Positions 42,394-51,495 of a stretch of DNA of 64,000 bases are shown here, piece after piece. The translations under genes and the position numbers were made by a program. Position 1 is the stretch's first letter. Each line of letters opens with the position of its first letter. The stretch comes from Rubinisphaera italica (lineage in GTDB: Bacteria; Planctomycetota; Planctomycetia; Planctomycetales; Planctomycetaceae), in assembly GCF_007859715.1 (NCBI RefSeq), contig NZ_SJPG01000001.1, positions 3,808,728 through 3,872,727 of the forward strand. The letters are read 5' to 3'. The notes under the pieces were generated by a model, which was not told the origin of the DNA, made no database searches, and was given only the letters and a program-made list of their open reading frames with translations.

Positions 42394-43317
42394 TTAGAGA
42401 ACGATTTCAGTCCCAATCCCCTGATTCGAATAAATCTCCAGCATCAGCGAATGCGGAATGCGGGCATCGACCAAGTGGACTTTTTTGACACCCGCCTGCA
42501 ATGCTTCCAGAGCCGCTTCGACTTTAGGGACCATTCCGGAATCGATCACGCCGCTGGCAATCAGTTCTCGACAGCGAGTCGCGTTCAGGTGGGACTGTAA
42601 TGTGGTCGGATCATTTCGATCGAGGAAAATGCCGGGGACATCGCTGACGAAAATCAGTTTTTCGGCATGAATGAACTTCGCGACAGCCGCGGCTGCAGTG
42701 TCGGCATTGACGTTCAGTTTTCGATTGTCTATGTCGAGAGCGATCGATGGCAGAACCGGAATGGTATCGCTGCGGCAAGTCGCGAGCAGGACATCGCGAT
42801 GGATGCCGACGACATGTCCGACTTCTCCGAGGTCGATCGGTTCCCCCTCTTCATCCTTCATTTGGAGTTTTTCACCGATCAGGACTGATTGTGTCAGATG
42901 GTTTAACGCAATCGCCCGGCCACCCTGGCTCTGAATTTCCCCGACCAGTTGTTCACAAATGTCTCCCGCCAGAACACGAGCGGCGATTTCGAGAGTTCGT
43001 TCATCGGTATAACGACGACCACGCACAAACTGCGGGGTAATCCCTTCTTCTTTCACTGCCTGACTGATCGCCTTGCCGCCGCCATGCACCAGGATCGGTC
43101 GCATGCCGACTGTTTCCATGAAGATGACATCGGTCAGAAAGCTGCGAACGGACTCTTCTTCTTCCAGGGCACTGCCACCGAGTTTGATCACCACGTGACG
43201 ATCCCGGAATTCTCGGATCCAACTGAGGGCTTCGATTAAAGTTTTGGCTTTGCGAACGGCTTCGTCGTGACCTAAAGGGAGAGTTTGTTCAGGCAAATTG
43301 ATCATTAGCAGAGACAT
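42394..43317 (-). CDS. argB: Acetylglutamate kinase
   Basis: A 307-aa enzyme of arginine biosynthesis phosphorylating N-acetylglutamate. HVVIKLGGSALEE is the N-terminal ATP motif, PILVHGGGKAISQ the substrate motif, and NVNADTAAAAVAKFI and IDSGMVPKVEAALEA complete the AAK fold. The ATG at 43317 is preferred; a longer frame to 43491 has a non-family extension of ~58 residues. No strong ribosome binding site is seen, so the start is uncertain by a few codons. It is alone among non-arginine genes. Confidence 0.94.
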   Translation of the reverse strand: MSLLMINLPEQTLPLGHDEAVRKAKTLIEALSWIREFRDRHVVIKLGGSALEEEESVRSFLTDVIFMETVGMRPILVHGGGKAISQAVKEEGITPQFVRGRRYTDERTLEIAARVLAGDICEQLVGEIQSQGGRAIALNHLTQSVLIGEKLQMKDEEGEPIDLGEVGHVVGIHRDVLLATCRSDTIPVLPSIALDIDNRKLNVNADTAAAAVAKFIHAEKLIFVSDVPGIFLDRNDPTTLQSHLNATRCRELIASGVIDSGMVPKVEAALEALQAGVKKVHLVDARIPHSLMLEIYSNQGIGTEIVL

Positions 43318-43926
43318 CTGGAGAGAAGGATTACCGAAATAATTGAAACAGGCCGCAAAGTCGATGCAGACTACCCAGTTAAACATGAGAGTTTGATCAT
43401 CGTCTGAAGGACATTGTAACAAGTCCAGCGAAATAACAACAATTTGAGCCATTTCGCGAAGAGGAGAACTCAGGATCGATACCTGTGGCACGTTCCTGAT
43501 TTATGGCACGATTCGGGGCCTGTCGAGCCTCTCTGAAAAAATTATTGGCGTAAGACCCTCATCCGGTTCGATACTTCTTGCAGGACGCGAGAGATTGTTC
43601 TGCAGGCGAAACGCTTCTGTGTGAGAAATGAATTCTCCACCTTCGCCGCGATTGACAGGAGTCATTCGAGGAACAGTTCAAAGCAGGATCGCTTTTGTTG
43701 AAGGACCGACGAAGTCATCATGTGGTGATACCACGAATCGACTTTCATCGCAAATGCCCGAAGAGCGGGCGAGGCTCTGCCTTCAAAACACTGGAGCACC
43801 CCAGCAGGGCTGGTTTGATAAGCCGCCATTGCTGAAACTGACTCATGAATGTTGCACTTGAATCGACATTAACGAGTGAGTGATTTAATGCAGGGATTGC
43901 ATGTTCCGGGACGGAATTCTGTAAAC
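43318..43926. other. Divergent non-coding interval between argB and the next gene
   Basis: About 600 bases with no convincing gene. An open frame at 43628-43861 reads as an atypical peptide without a clear ribosome site. It contains a short hairpin (GTGGTGATACCAC). Nothing else recognisable. Confidence 0.45.
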
Positions 43927-44472
43927 ATGGACAGCATCAACGATCGACTACCAGACTCAATTTGGACCCGAACAATGCATTCACACACCTCACTTGAAAA
44001 CCTCATTAAGCAAGCCGAACAGTGGGCGGAAAACCGAGATAAGAAAAGTTTTCGCCCCGGCTGGCTGACCGAATTCATTTACGATGCCGCCGACCTCTTC
44101 ACGCCAGTAGCCGATGCCGCCCGCGTCGGATACGACTGCCGTTTTAACGAGAACTGCTGGCAGGTCCTGTTTTATCTGGGCGATGGCGAAATGTTTGGCG
44201 GCAAGCACGACGGCAAACGTGCCCGCATGGCTTTTGAGTTTGATCTGAAAGATCTGCTCAATTGCTTCAAGCGTGTTGATTCTTTGATTTTCCGCACCTT
44301 GAACGACGACCTCGGCCTGACCATTGAAGAAGGCAACATGATCGAAATCGTCGGCGTCCTCAAAGAAAGTGATTCCGACGAAGCGATCACTGTGGGAATT
44401 CTTTCCCGTCCCCCACAGGAAGCGGGCCCCGGCATGAAGGTGCTGCCAAACGGAGAAGTTGAGCCTGTCTAA
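43927..44472 (+). CDS. Protein of unknown function
   Basis: A 181-aa cytoplasmic protein I do not recognise. A compact, acidic, alternating alpha/beta sequence with FIYDAADLFTPVADAARVGYD and ENCWQVLFYLGDGEMFGGK. I chose the ATG at 43927; in-frame GTG at 43876 and ATG at 43888 are alternatives. It ends at a strong terminator, so it is monocistronic. Confidence 0.7.
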   Translation: MDSINDRLPDSIWTRTMHSHTSLENLIKQAEQWAENRDKKSFRPGWLTEFIYDAADLFTPVADAARVGYDCRFNENCWQVLFYLGDGEMFGGKHDGKRARMAFEFDLKDLLNCFKRVDSLIFRTLNDDLGLTIEEGNMIEIVGVLKESDSDEAITVGILSRPPQEAGPGMKVLPNGEVEPV

Positions 44473-44507
44473 TTGACTCTCCTGGAATATCATTGCGACA
44501 AAACATT

Positions 44508-44547
44508 GGGTATGGTGAAGTGAATAACTTTGCCATACCCTTTTTTT
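44508..44547 (+). terminator. Rho-independent terminator
   Basis: GGGTATGG pairs with CCATACCC, with AAGT/ACTT extending the stem, followed by TTTTTTT. It lies 36 bases after the unknown gene's stop. Confidence 0.9.
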
Positions 44548-44627
44548 ATTGAGAGCCTTAAACAAACCCAATATCATGAATTGGATCAGAATTTATAAAT
44601 CGACATTACGAATTTGAGAAAATGAAA

Positions 44628-44737
44628 ACCACAGAGAGATTTTTCAATTGGGAAAATCTGTAACCATCAAGATATTCAAAACTTGGGTACGCATTGAACT
44701 ACAAAACTTCTCCGTGCCCTCTGTGTCTCTGTGGTTC
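44628..44737. repeat. Element with CTCCGTGCC...CTCTGTGGTT ends
   Basis: The right side reads CTCCGTGCCCTCTGTGTCTC followed by TGTGGTT, a motif I recall as a frequent intergenic repeat in several phyla; the left end AACCACAGAGAG is its partial complement. Only one copy is in this window. Confidence 0.45.
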
Positions 44738-44828
44738 TATAAATTCGATTTTGATGGTTAGTTAGTTTTCATACAATCTGTCTTCAGTTTTGTTCGGCGA
44801 TCTTAGGTTGATTCAAGGAGATCTCAAG

Positions 44829-45911
44829 ATGACACGATTCTCTACTTCATGTCTGTCTTTGATTTGGTTCTGTCTCCTTGCAGTATTCCTGACATCTTCC
44901 CTCAATGCAGAACAACCCGGAAATAGCCCAGATAACTCCGAACAATTCGCAGCTATCGACGAAGCGATCGCAGAATTTCAGAAACTGATCGGCTGCGATG
45001 CCGTCACGATTGCGATCTCCCGCAATGGAAAAATGATTTACTCTAAGGGTTATGGCTGGAAAGATACGGAGCACACGATTGAAACTCCAGCCGATGCCTT
45101 GATGCGGATTGCCAGTGTCAGTAAGTCGATCACATCCTCGGCCATCAAAACTCTGATTCGGGATGGAAAACTTTCTCTCGATGACAAAATCTTCGATCTG
45201 CTGGAATTGAGTGAACCACGTAAGAAAGAGTTTGATCCGCGCTGGCGAGACGTCACCGTGGCTCATCTGCTCAAGCATGAAGGAGGCTGGGATCGTGATG
45301 AAACGTTTGACCCTATGTTTCGTGCTCGCGAAGTCGAACAGCAATATCGGCTGCGGGGGAAAGCTCAGCCGGAAGATATGATTCGCTTTATGCTGGCAAA
45401 ACCGCTGCAGTTCGATCCCGGCTCCCGTTCGTCTTATTCCAACTTCGGATACTGCCTGCTGGGACGAGTCGTCGAAAAAGCCTCGGGAATGCCTTACCAA
45501 AAGTATGTTCAGGAAAAGTTGTTTGATCCGCTTGGCATCAAAGACATTCAGCAAGGCCGGGATCGTCCGCGTGACTGGGATCCGAGAGAAGTGGAATACC
45601 CCATCAAAACACTTCGCGTGGAAGTGATGGATTCTCATGGCGGACTAATCGCCTCGGCTCCCGCACTGTGCAAGTACATGGAACAATACTGGCTCGATGG
45701 TAAGCTTCGTAATCCACAACGATATTACTGGACGTATTTCGGAAGTTTACCCGGAACAACTGCGATGGCTCTCCAGCGAATCGATGGATTCAATGTTGTG
45801 GTATTATGCAATGGCCGACGAGATGAGTCTTACAACGAAGACAATCAGTTTCTCAATAGCTCTATCGAGAGTGCCGTCGATGAGATTGCCAAGAGTAAAT
45901 ATGGATTCTGA
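44829..45911 (+). CDS. Secreted class C beta-lactamase-like serine hydrolase
   Basis: A 360-aa exported hydrolase of the penicillin-binding/beta-lactamase-related family. Signal peptide (~residues 7-25), then the nucleophile motif ASVSKS (SxxK), and YSNFGY (YxN). The third motif is not obvious, though HGGL lies near the expected place. Many such proteins are esterases or peptidases, not beta-lactamases. AAGGAG precedes ATG 44829. It is convergent with the MFS gene. Confidence 0.87.
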   Translation: MTRFSTSCLSLIWFCLLAVFLTSSLNAEQPGNSPDNSEQFAAIDEAIAEFQKLIGCDAVTIAISRNGKMIYSKGYGWKDTEHTIETPADALMRIASVSKSITSSAIKTLIRDGKLSLDDKIFDLLELSEPRKKEFDPRWRDVTVAHLLKHEGGWDRDETFDPMFRAREVEQQYRLRGKAQPEDMIRFMLAKPLQFDPGSRSSYSNFGYCLLGRVVEKASGMPYQKYVQEKLFDPLGIKDIQQGRDRPRDWDPREVEYPIKTLRVEVMDSHGGLIASAPALCKYMEQYWLDGKLRNPQRYYWTYFGSLPGTTAMALQRIDGFNVVVLCNGRRDESYNEDNQFLNSSIESAVDEIAKSKYGF

Positions 45912-45964
45912 AAGATATCAGAGTTCCTGTTTTTTAGAGGGAGGATATCTTCCTCCCATGCGTT

Positions 45965-47380
45965 CTACCTATGTACCGATTCATTTTTGAGGTGTAGGCG
46001 CGGCTCATCCATGCGGAAGGTGAGCAGGCCCGCGGTAAAGACGATTCCTGCGATAATCAGGAAAATCAGTCGATAGTTCCAGTCGATCAGATAGCCAACC
46101 AACGGGGCGAAGAATAAGGGAGCCGCCATGCAAACGTTGAGAGTGCTTAAATAGTGGGGATGCTGCTCCTCCTCCACAAGTTCAAGGACATAATTGAACA
46201 TCGTTTTCATTGTCACGGGAGTCAACCCGAGTAGAAGAAAAGTGAGCGTGTACCAGCCTCTCGTTTCGGCAGTCAGTATTTCGGAAAGGCCAATCGCAAC
46301 AATCGGAACAAATGCCAATGCGAACATCTCCACACGAATCACAATACGATAACCATAGCGGTCTCCGTAATACCCTGTGATCCAACTGAAGATTCCCACG
46401 GACAAATTCTGCACAATCACCCACATCATCAGGTCCGTGGGACCGGCCCCGAGGACTTCCTTGCCCAGCCATTGGTAATGCGGGAAGAGCAGAAGCGTAC
46501 AGATAAAGAGCATCGCCGCCAGTGCAACGCGTTGCATCGAACGATTTTCGCGTAAAGTTCGCCAGACATTGCGGAACAGTTTGCCCGGATGAGACTCCGT
46601 TGTTCCCTGTTTGTCTGCCGGTTCGTGAACGATCCACAGGATCGCACTGGCAAAAACAAAACAGAGCGAAGTGAAACCGAAAATCCAGGAAAACCCACGA
46701 CCTTCGGGAATGGCCAGCCATTCCGTCAACAGAAAATAAGCCCCCACCATGGCCACCAGCGAGCCTGCCATGCCGGCAATCGACATCAGGCGCCCTCTTC
46801 GATGCGGTCTGATTAATTTTCCCTGCAAGGTATTGAAGGAAAGCTGATTGACACCAGTAGCAGCAAAAAACATGGCGTAGATGATGAGAAAGACAGCCGG
46901 AAACCAGGGCATCGCTTCTTTGCCAAGGTTCAAACATAAAAACGAAAGACAGCCAAACAGAAACGCCATCAGCATGGTGGTCTGTTTCATCATGCGGACT
47001 TTACAGGGCATGTTCCGCAAACTTGCTGAGGCAAGGACGGGGGCAATACTCTGACTGATCCGATTAAAAATCGGCAGACAACCGCGAATCCAGCCCGCTC
47101 CCGCAATCACATCCAGAAAGGCTGGCATAATGACTGTTTCGGTTTTGAAGATCCAGGCCAGTCTCATAAAAACATGATGAGCTGCCAGCGTGAGCAAATT
47201 CCAGAGTTCCCATTCCGTTCGCTCCTGCTGTTGCTCAATACCAACCGGTAATATTTCAGGAGTCGGCGTCTCAGAAGTGCGCTCGGAGTTGACGTTGTCG
47301 TTTTGCAAAATGCACTCTAAAAAAGTTAGTGGAACAGGTCGAGAGGATCGCTCATGAAAATCCGTCGAGCAACACGACAC
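45965..47380 (-). CDS. MFS-family transporter
   Basis: A 471-aa membrane protein with ~12 hydrophobic helices from about residue 68. Loop segments such as RPHRRGRLMSIAGM and GDRYGYRIVIRV fit the major facilitator superfamily. GTG at 47380 overlaps the stop of the upstream SDR gene by one base (TAGTG), so translation is probably coupled. The N-terminal ~60 residues are polar and may not all be translated. Substrate unknown; pairing with the SDR enzyme suggests a sugar. Confidence 0.82.
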   Translation of the reverse strand: MSCCSTDFHERSSRPVPLTFLECILQNDNVNSERTSETPTPEILPVGIEQQQERTEWELWNLLTLAAHHVFMRLAWIFKTETVIMPAFLDVIAGAGWIRGCLPIFNRISQSIAPVLASASLRNMPCKVRMMKQTTMLMAFLFGCLSFLCLNLGKEAMPWFPAVFLIIYAMFFAATGVNQLSFNTLQGKLIRPHRRGRLMSIAGMAGSLVAMVGAYFLLTEWLAIPEGRGFSWIFGFTSLCFVFASAILWIVHEPADKQGTTESHPGKLFRNVWRTLRENRSMQRVALAAMLFICTLLLFPHYQWLGKEVLGAGPTDLMMWVIVQNLSVGIFSWITGYYGDRYGYRIVIRVEMFALAFVPIVAIGLSEILTAETRGWYTLTFLLLGLTPVTMKTMFNYVLELVEEEQHPHYLSTLNVCMAAPLFFAPLVGYLIDWNYRLIFLIIAGIVFTAGLLTFRMDEPRLHLKNESVHR

Positions 47381-48147
47381 TATTGTAGACGACGATCCAG
47401 ATGAGAATACCCTCCGTCGACATAAACAATTTGTCCCGTCGTATGAGACGACTGAGCCGAAGCCAGAAACACAACCATCGCGGCTATTTCTTCCGGCGTG
47501 GTAAAGCGATGATTCAAGGGGATGCTTGCTTCAATTCTTTGTTTTTCTGCCGCAGGATCAGCAGTCTTCCCCAGCCAGTTCTCATACATTTTTGTCCAGA
47601 CTTCTGCTGGAACAACCGTATTGACCCGAATTCCAGCTGGCGCCAATTCAACAGCCCACTCCCTGGTCAACGCATTGACACCACCTTTAGCAGCCGCATA
47701 ACCGGAGGTTCCCCCCTGGCCAGTCACTGCGACTTTCGAACTGATGTTCACGATCGCTCCGGCGGGACTGGCTTTTAAATGCGGCAGACAATAATGAGTC
47801 ATCGAAAAATAATGAACGAGATTCTTCTGGAGAGACTCTGAAAATCTCTCGGGGGCACACTCCAATCCCACGGAATCATTCGTCCCTGCATTATTGATCA
47901 GGTAATCGATTCCACCAAATTTGCTCACAACGTTTTCGACTGTTTTCTCACATGCGTGGAGTTCCATTAAGTCTGTGGGACAATACAGAACCTGCTCATT
48001 ATCGAGGAGACTGGAATCGACTGGTGGCTTCAAATCAACAATCGCAATTCGACATCCCTCGCTGAGAAATGCCTGCACGATGGCCAAACCAATTCCGGAA
48101 GCCCCTCCTGTGATCACAGCCGTGCAATTCTTTACACCAAGATCCAT
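47380..48147 (-). CDS. SDR oxidoreductase (L-fucose-dehydrogenase-like)
   Basis: A 255-aa short-chain dehydrogenase. TGGASGIGLA binds NAD(P), NNAG is conserved, and the catalytic set is Ser in NISSK, YAAAKGG (Tyr/Lys). The VPAEVWTKMYENW segment resembles L-fucose dehydrogenases. It is translationally coupled to the MFS gene, so the two may form a sugar uptake/oxidation unit; the sugar itself is an inference. Confidence 0.87.
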   Translation of the reverse strand: MDLGVKNCTAVITGGASGIGLAIVQAFLSEGCRIAIVDLKPPVDSSLLDNEQVLYCPTDLMELHACEKTVENVVSKFGGIDYLINNAGTNDSVGLECAPERFSESLQKNLVHYFSMTHYCLPHLKASPAGAIVNISSKVAVTGQGGTSGYAAAKGGVNALTREWAVELAPAGIRVNTVVPAEVWTKMYENWLGKTADPAAEKQRIEASIPLNHRFTTPEEIAAMVVFLASAQSSHTTGQIVYVDGGYSHLDRRLQ

Positions 48148-48341
48148 TGATTAAAAACCCATATATAGACTGCTGACAATTGGAGTGAGGCCAATAAGTT
48201 GAAATTGCACCCCAAAAAAATGCACAAGTGCGCCTTGAAATTGATCGATGAACACTCAGTCTGAGAAGAAATCGCTCAGATTTCGAGCCAATAAGCAGAA
48301 TTAGACTGACATTTCCCTTAGATAAGAGTTCTCTCTTCATT

Positions 48342-48357
48342 TGGCACACGCCATGCA
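48342..48357 (+). promoter_or_regulatory. Candidate sigma-54 (-24/-12) promoter
   Basis: TGGCACACGCCATGCA has the full TGGCAC half, correct 10-base GG-GC spacing and ATGCA for TTGCW. It lies 46 bases before the ATG at 48403, an ideal position. It would drive the two small genes that follow. Confidence 0.5.
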
Positions 48358-48402
48358 CCATTGATGAGATGAGGAAATTCTATTTTAAGAGGGGTGACAG
48401 CT

Positions 48403-48891
48403 ATGTCTTATCTGCAAATTCATCAAGTGATCGACCGCATTCAGGGATTACACACTCAGTTTGGAAGAGAATTGGCTGCATTAGTGGTTCCTGCTGACGA
48501 TCCGCAAGGGCAGATGATTTTGAAAACGATCCGCGATTGTGAAAAGCATTTTGAGAATCGACTGTTAAGTTCAATTATCGATCAAGATCCTGCCATCATG
48601 GAAACATGGGTTCAATTCATACCGGATGAAGAAATCCAGGGTTTCTTTCATAAGCTCGATCCTGCTCATGCTGAATATGAGGAAGATCTACTTGTTACAA
48701 CACACATGTTTTTTACATCTCTGAGCGTCTTTTATCATCAGATCGCCCAGCAGTTGCAAGGTGCAGAGATGGTTACGTTTTTGGAAGATCTGGCCAAATT
48801 CACTGAAGAGCAAAATGCAATGCTGGCCTGGAAAACGCGGGACAGCGATCTGCATGTTCCGCATCCGATGAACAAATCGATTTCCATGTAA
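48403..48891 (+). CDS. Small helical protein, stress-like, unknown function
   Basis: A 162-aa all-helical cytoplasmic protein: MSYLQIHQVIDRIQGLHTQF, then long helices with several His/Glu (CEKHFENRLL, AHAEYEEDLL, FYHQIAQQL). The pattern resembles ferritin-like or DUF-type stress proteins, without a full di-iron set that I can identify. GAGGGG precedes the ATG. It heads a two-gene operon behind a sigma-54-like site. Confidence 0.72.
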   Translation: MSYLQIHQVIDRIQGLHTQFGRELAALVVPADDPQGQMILKTIRDCEKHFENRLLSSIIDQDPAIMETWVQFIPDEEIQGFFHKLDPAHAEYEEDLLVTTHMFFTSLSVFYHQIAQQLQGAEMVTFLEDLAKFTEEQNAMLAWKTRDSDLHVPHPMNKSISM

Positions 48892-48951
48892 CGAGACAGT
48901 CCACTTGAAATAGCGAGTGAAAGAAAAGGTTCCCCATAAAGGAGAGGAAAC

Positions 48952-49455
48952 ATGTCCAGACCAATTGTTGGTATTTTTAATTCAAAACAGGAAGCGGAAT
49001 CCGCGGCTTCAGAAATTGAAATGCGGGGCTCAGTCGCTGGTCAGTCGAGGACCAGTTCAAATCCGTTTGTCAGATTTTACGACCATCATCAACTTGATGA
49101 ATCCTCTCTTTCGCCAATGGCAATCATTCAGTTGCTTTGTTTGGCACTATTCGTTGTCGCCATAGGAGTATTGGCCATTCAGCAGATGGTCAGTGAGCCT
49201 CCGCCTTTGTTTATAGCCATGATGTCTGGCGGTACAATTTTATTTCTCGTATTTGCTGCGGTCATGCTGCGAAGAACATCTCAACCTGATGTGACAGACC
49301 TGTTGAATGCCCGATTGAAATCCCAGGAAACGGCAGTGATTGTGGATTTCAATCGACTTGGCTCTAAACAAAGTCAAATCCAGCCGCACACAGTACAAAC
49401 GATTATGGTTCAACATGGCGGACATTGCATCGAGCCTGATGAGAATAAAGATTGA
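48952..49455 (+). CDS. Membrane protein with N-terminal general-stress-like domain
   Basis: A 167-aa protein. The N-terminus IVGIFNSKQEAESAASEIEM resembles the start of small general-stress proteins (YflT/GsiB-like 'heat-induced stress' domain). Two membrane helices follow (~residues 57-77 and 86-106), then a short polar tail. AAAGGAGAGG precedes the ATG. It is 60 bases after the previous gene, probably co-transcribed. Confidence 0.72.
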   Translation: MSRPIVGIFNSKQEAESAASEIEMRGSVAGQSRTSSNPFVRFYDHHQLDESSLSPMAIIQLLCLALFVVAIGVLAIQQMVSEPPPLFIAMMSGGTILFLVFAAVMLRRTSQPDVTDLLNARLKSQETAVIVDFNRLGSKQSQIQPHTVQTIMVQHGGHCIEPDENKD

Positions 49456-49594
49456 GCCCCAGGTGGTTACCATTTTTGCATTTTTTACACACAGAAACAG
49501 GCATTTTCAGTATTTACCTCAAGCGGGAAATTTACCTACATTCGTCCAGCGTCACCTTTTCTTCATCGTTTTATCATTCACTGGTTCGAATGTC

Positions 49595-50092
49595 ATGGAC
49601 TATTGCCTCAAACCACTCTCTAAAACTTGCTCCTACAGTGGAGAACCATTACAACCGGGTGACCTGTGTTACTCGGTACTAGTCGAAAAGAATGGCCGAT
49701 TCGAACGGCTCGATTTCTCTTCGGCTGCCTGGCAAGGAGTTCCCGAAGGAGCCTTAGGTGTTTGGCGGACTGAAGTGCCGGAACCGGAAAGTAAACCAGC
49801 CGGGTACCTCGACTTGGATCGCCTTTACGAATTATTCACGGAGTATTGTGAACAGGCCAACGACTATCAAAAAAAATTACGATATGTTCTGGCGCTCCTG
49901 CTCGTCCGCAAAAAGCAGCTGATTCACGAACAAACAACCGAATCCGAAGGTCTTCGCATCATGCAGCTTCAAGGTGCTCGTGGCGAAGGAACTTACGAAA
50001 TTACTGAAGAAGCATTGAGCCAGAGTGAAGTGGCTCGTCTGGAAGCGGAAATTCAAACCTTAGGACAGCAACCTTTGCGTAACGCTGCTTAA
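49595..50092 (+). CDS. Protein of unknown function
   Basis: A 165-aa cytoplasmic protein. It starts with a Cys-containing motif (CSYSGEPLQPGDLCYS), which may bind zinc, followed by FERLDFSSAAWQG and a C-terminal helical half (YQKKLRYVLALLLVRKK). I do not recognise it. I chose the ATG at 49595; a longer frame from 49340 overlaps the previous gene. The next gene begins 106 bases downstream. Confidence 0.75.
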   Translation: MDYCLKPLSKTCSYSGEPLQPGDLCYSVLVEKNGRFERLDFSSAAWQGVPEGALGVWRTEVPEPESKPAGYLDLDRLYELFTEYCEQANDYQKKLRYVLALLLVRKKQLIHEQTTESEGLRIMQLQGARGEGTYEITEEALSQSEVARLEAEIQTLGQQPLRNAA

Positions 50093-50197
50093 TGATCTTA
50101 GTTTGCCCAAGAGACCACCTTTCTGGATGAACTTCAGAAATGGCTGTGTCTTCGCGGGGATGACGCTTCACAGAGACGAATCGGCAAGGAGGCCGCA

Positions 50198-51472
50198 GTG
50201 ACGAACCGCTCAGCAATAACAGACAGCGTATTGCGCTGCGTGATGCTGATTGGACTGTGTGTCCTGCCTGGTTGCCGCTTTTCATCCTGGGGAATGCCCC
50301 CACAGTGGCCAGCGATGTTTCACGGCACAGCGCGCATCCCATCCGATGCCACCAAAGAAGATATTCTGGCCGTCGTTAACGAATGCACGATTCCTATTCA
50401 CTCCTGGCGGGCGACCTCTGCTCAGGTGGGAGTTTCTGGAATACCAGTTCCCCTCAAAGCGATGATTGCCGTTGAAGAGCCGAATCATTTGCGGATGACC
50501 GTTTCTGGTCCCCTGTCTGGTCAAAGCGAAGTCGAAATTGGCTCGAATTCTACTGACCTCTGGTTCTGGATGCGGGAAATGGAACCCAAGGCAATTCTGG
50601 CCGTCTGTCATCAAGATCTCGCCGTCATGCAGCAACAATTGCCCGTCCCTGTCCAACCCGACTGGATGATGGAAGTTCTCGGCGTGAAAGAAATTGATGG
50701 AGCGAATGCAGAATTACTCCGTGACCCCGAAAACCCTTATATCGCGAAACTGGTCAGTCATCATACGAATGAAACCGGACACACTGTTCGCAAAATCACA
50801 ACGGTTGATTTGCGAAAAGGAGAAGTTCGCGAGCATGAACTTTTCGATGCCGACCATCGCCTGGTCGCCAGTGCTAAGTTGACTGACTATCAAAAATTCC
50901 CGAACACATCGGCCAAACTGCCTCGCCACATCAAGTTGAACTGGGCTCAGCAAGATAAAACCATGACACTGACACTCAATGGTGTCGAAATCAATCCGCC
51001 TCATATGCCCTCCTCATTGTGGGAAGCTCCCCAAATCGCAGGCTGCCCCGTTAAGCATCTCGGGCGAGATCAGTTGATGCAGCACCCGACCGCAGTCGCA
51101 AACAGATCACTACGCGACAAGCCTAAAGCGATTACCGAGTACGAACTCGACCAGCCCTCCGGCGCCTGGATGCAGAATCAGTTCATCAAAATGCCAGATC
51201 AGAATGGCACCGCAGGCAAAGTCTCGATCACGAGCAGCACCGCGGAGCCTGAGAATCAGCGGGAGTCTCCCTACTTCACACAGGCGGATCTTGAAGAATA
51301 TCGCACCGTGAACGCGGCTGCGAAATCGACTGCTCAAGATGAATCCGTCGCTCCTCCGTTTCCGGGATTTGACACCGGAAGTCCTTCCTCGGCTCCTCAA
51401 CCGCAACCGGGAAATTCATCCACTGCTGACCAGGCCGATCGCAGATCGCGCGATGGATTACTACTGCAATAA
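50198..51472 (+). CDS. LolA-like lipoprotein of unknown function
   Basis: A 424-aa lipoprotein: signal peptide with LPGC near residue 26. Mid-region strands (LKAMIAVEEPNHLRMTVSGP, TTVDLRKGEVREHELF) resemble the LolA/outer-membrane-lipoprotein carrier-like fold. The last ~90 residues are Pro/Ser/Gln-rich and disordered. GTG at 50198 has AAGGAGG 6 bases upstream. Monocistronic; function unknown. Confidence 0.78.
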   Translation: MTNRSAITDSVLRCVMLIGLCVLPGCRFSSWGMPPQWPAMFHGTARIPSDATKEDILAVVNECTIPIHSWRATSAQVGVSGIPVPLKAMIAVEEPNHLRMTVSGPLSGQSEVEIGSNSTDLWFWMREMEPKAILAVCHQDLAVMQQQLPVPVQPDWMMEVLGVKEIDGANAELLRDPENPYIAKLVSHHTNETGHTVRKITTVDLRKGEVREHELFDADHRLVASAKLTDYQKFPNTSAKLPRHIKLNWAQQDKTMTLTLNGVEINPPHMPSSLWEAPQIAGCPVKHLGRDQLMQHPTAVANRSLRDKPKAITEYELDQPSGAWMQNQFIKMPDQNGTAGKVSITSSTAEPENQRESPYFTQADLEEYRTVNAAAKSTAQDESVAPPFPGFDTGSPSSAPQPQPGNSSTADQADRRSRDGLLLQ

Positions 51473-51495
51473 CAGATCGTCATCAATTTCAGATT

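Larger units (their letters stand above)
44473..44828. other. Intergenic region with terminator and repeat-like element
   Basis: It holds the terminator at 44508 and a 110-base element (44628-44737) bounded by AACCACAGAGAG-type and CTCTGTGGTT ends. No gene. Confidence 0.5.

Noticed and set aside
43628..43861. 77-aa open frame downstream of argB's start
   Set aside because: Codon use and composition differ from neighbouring genes, and no homology pattern was recognised.
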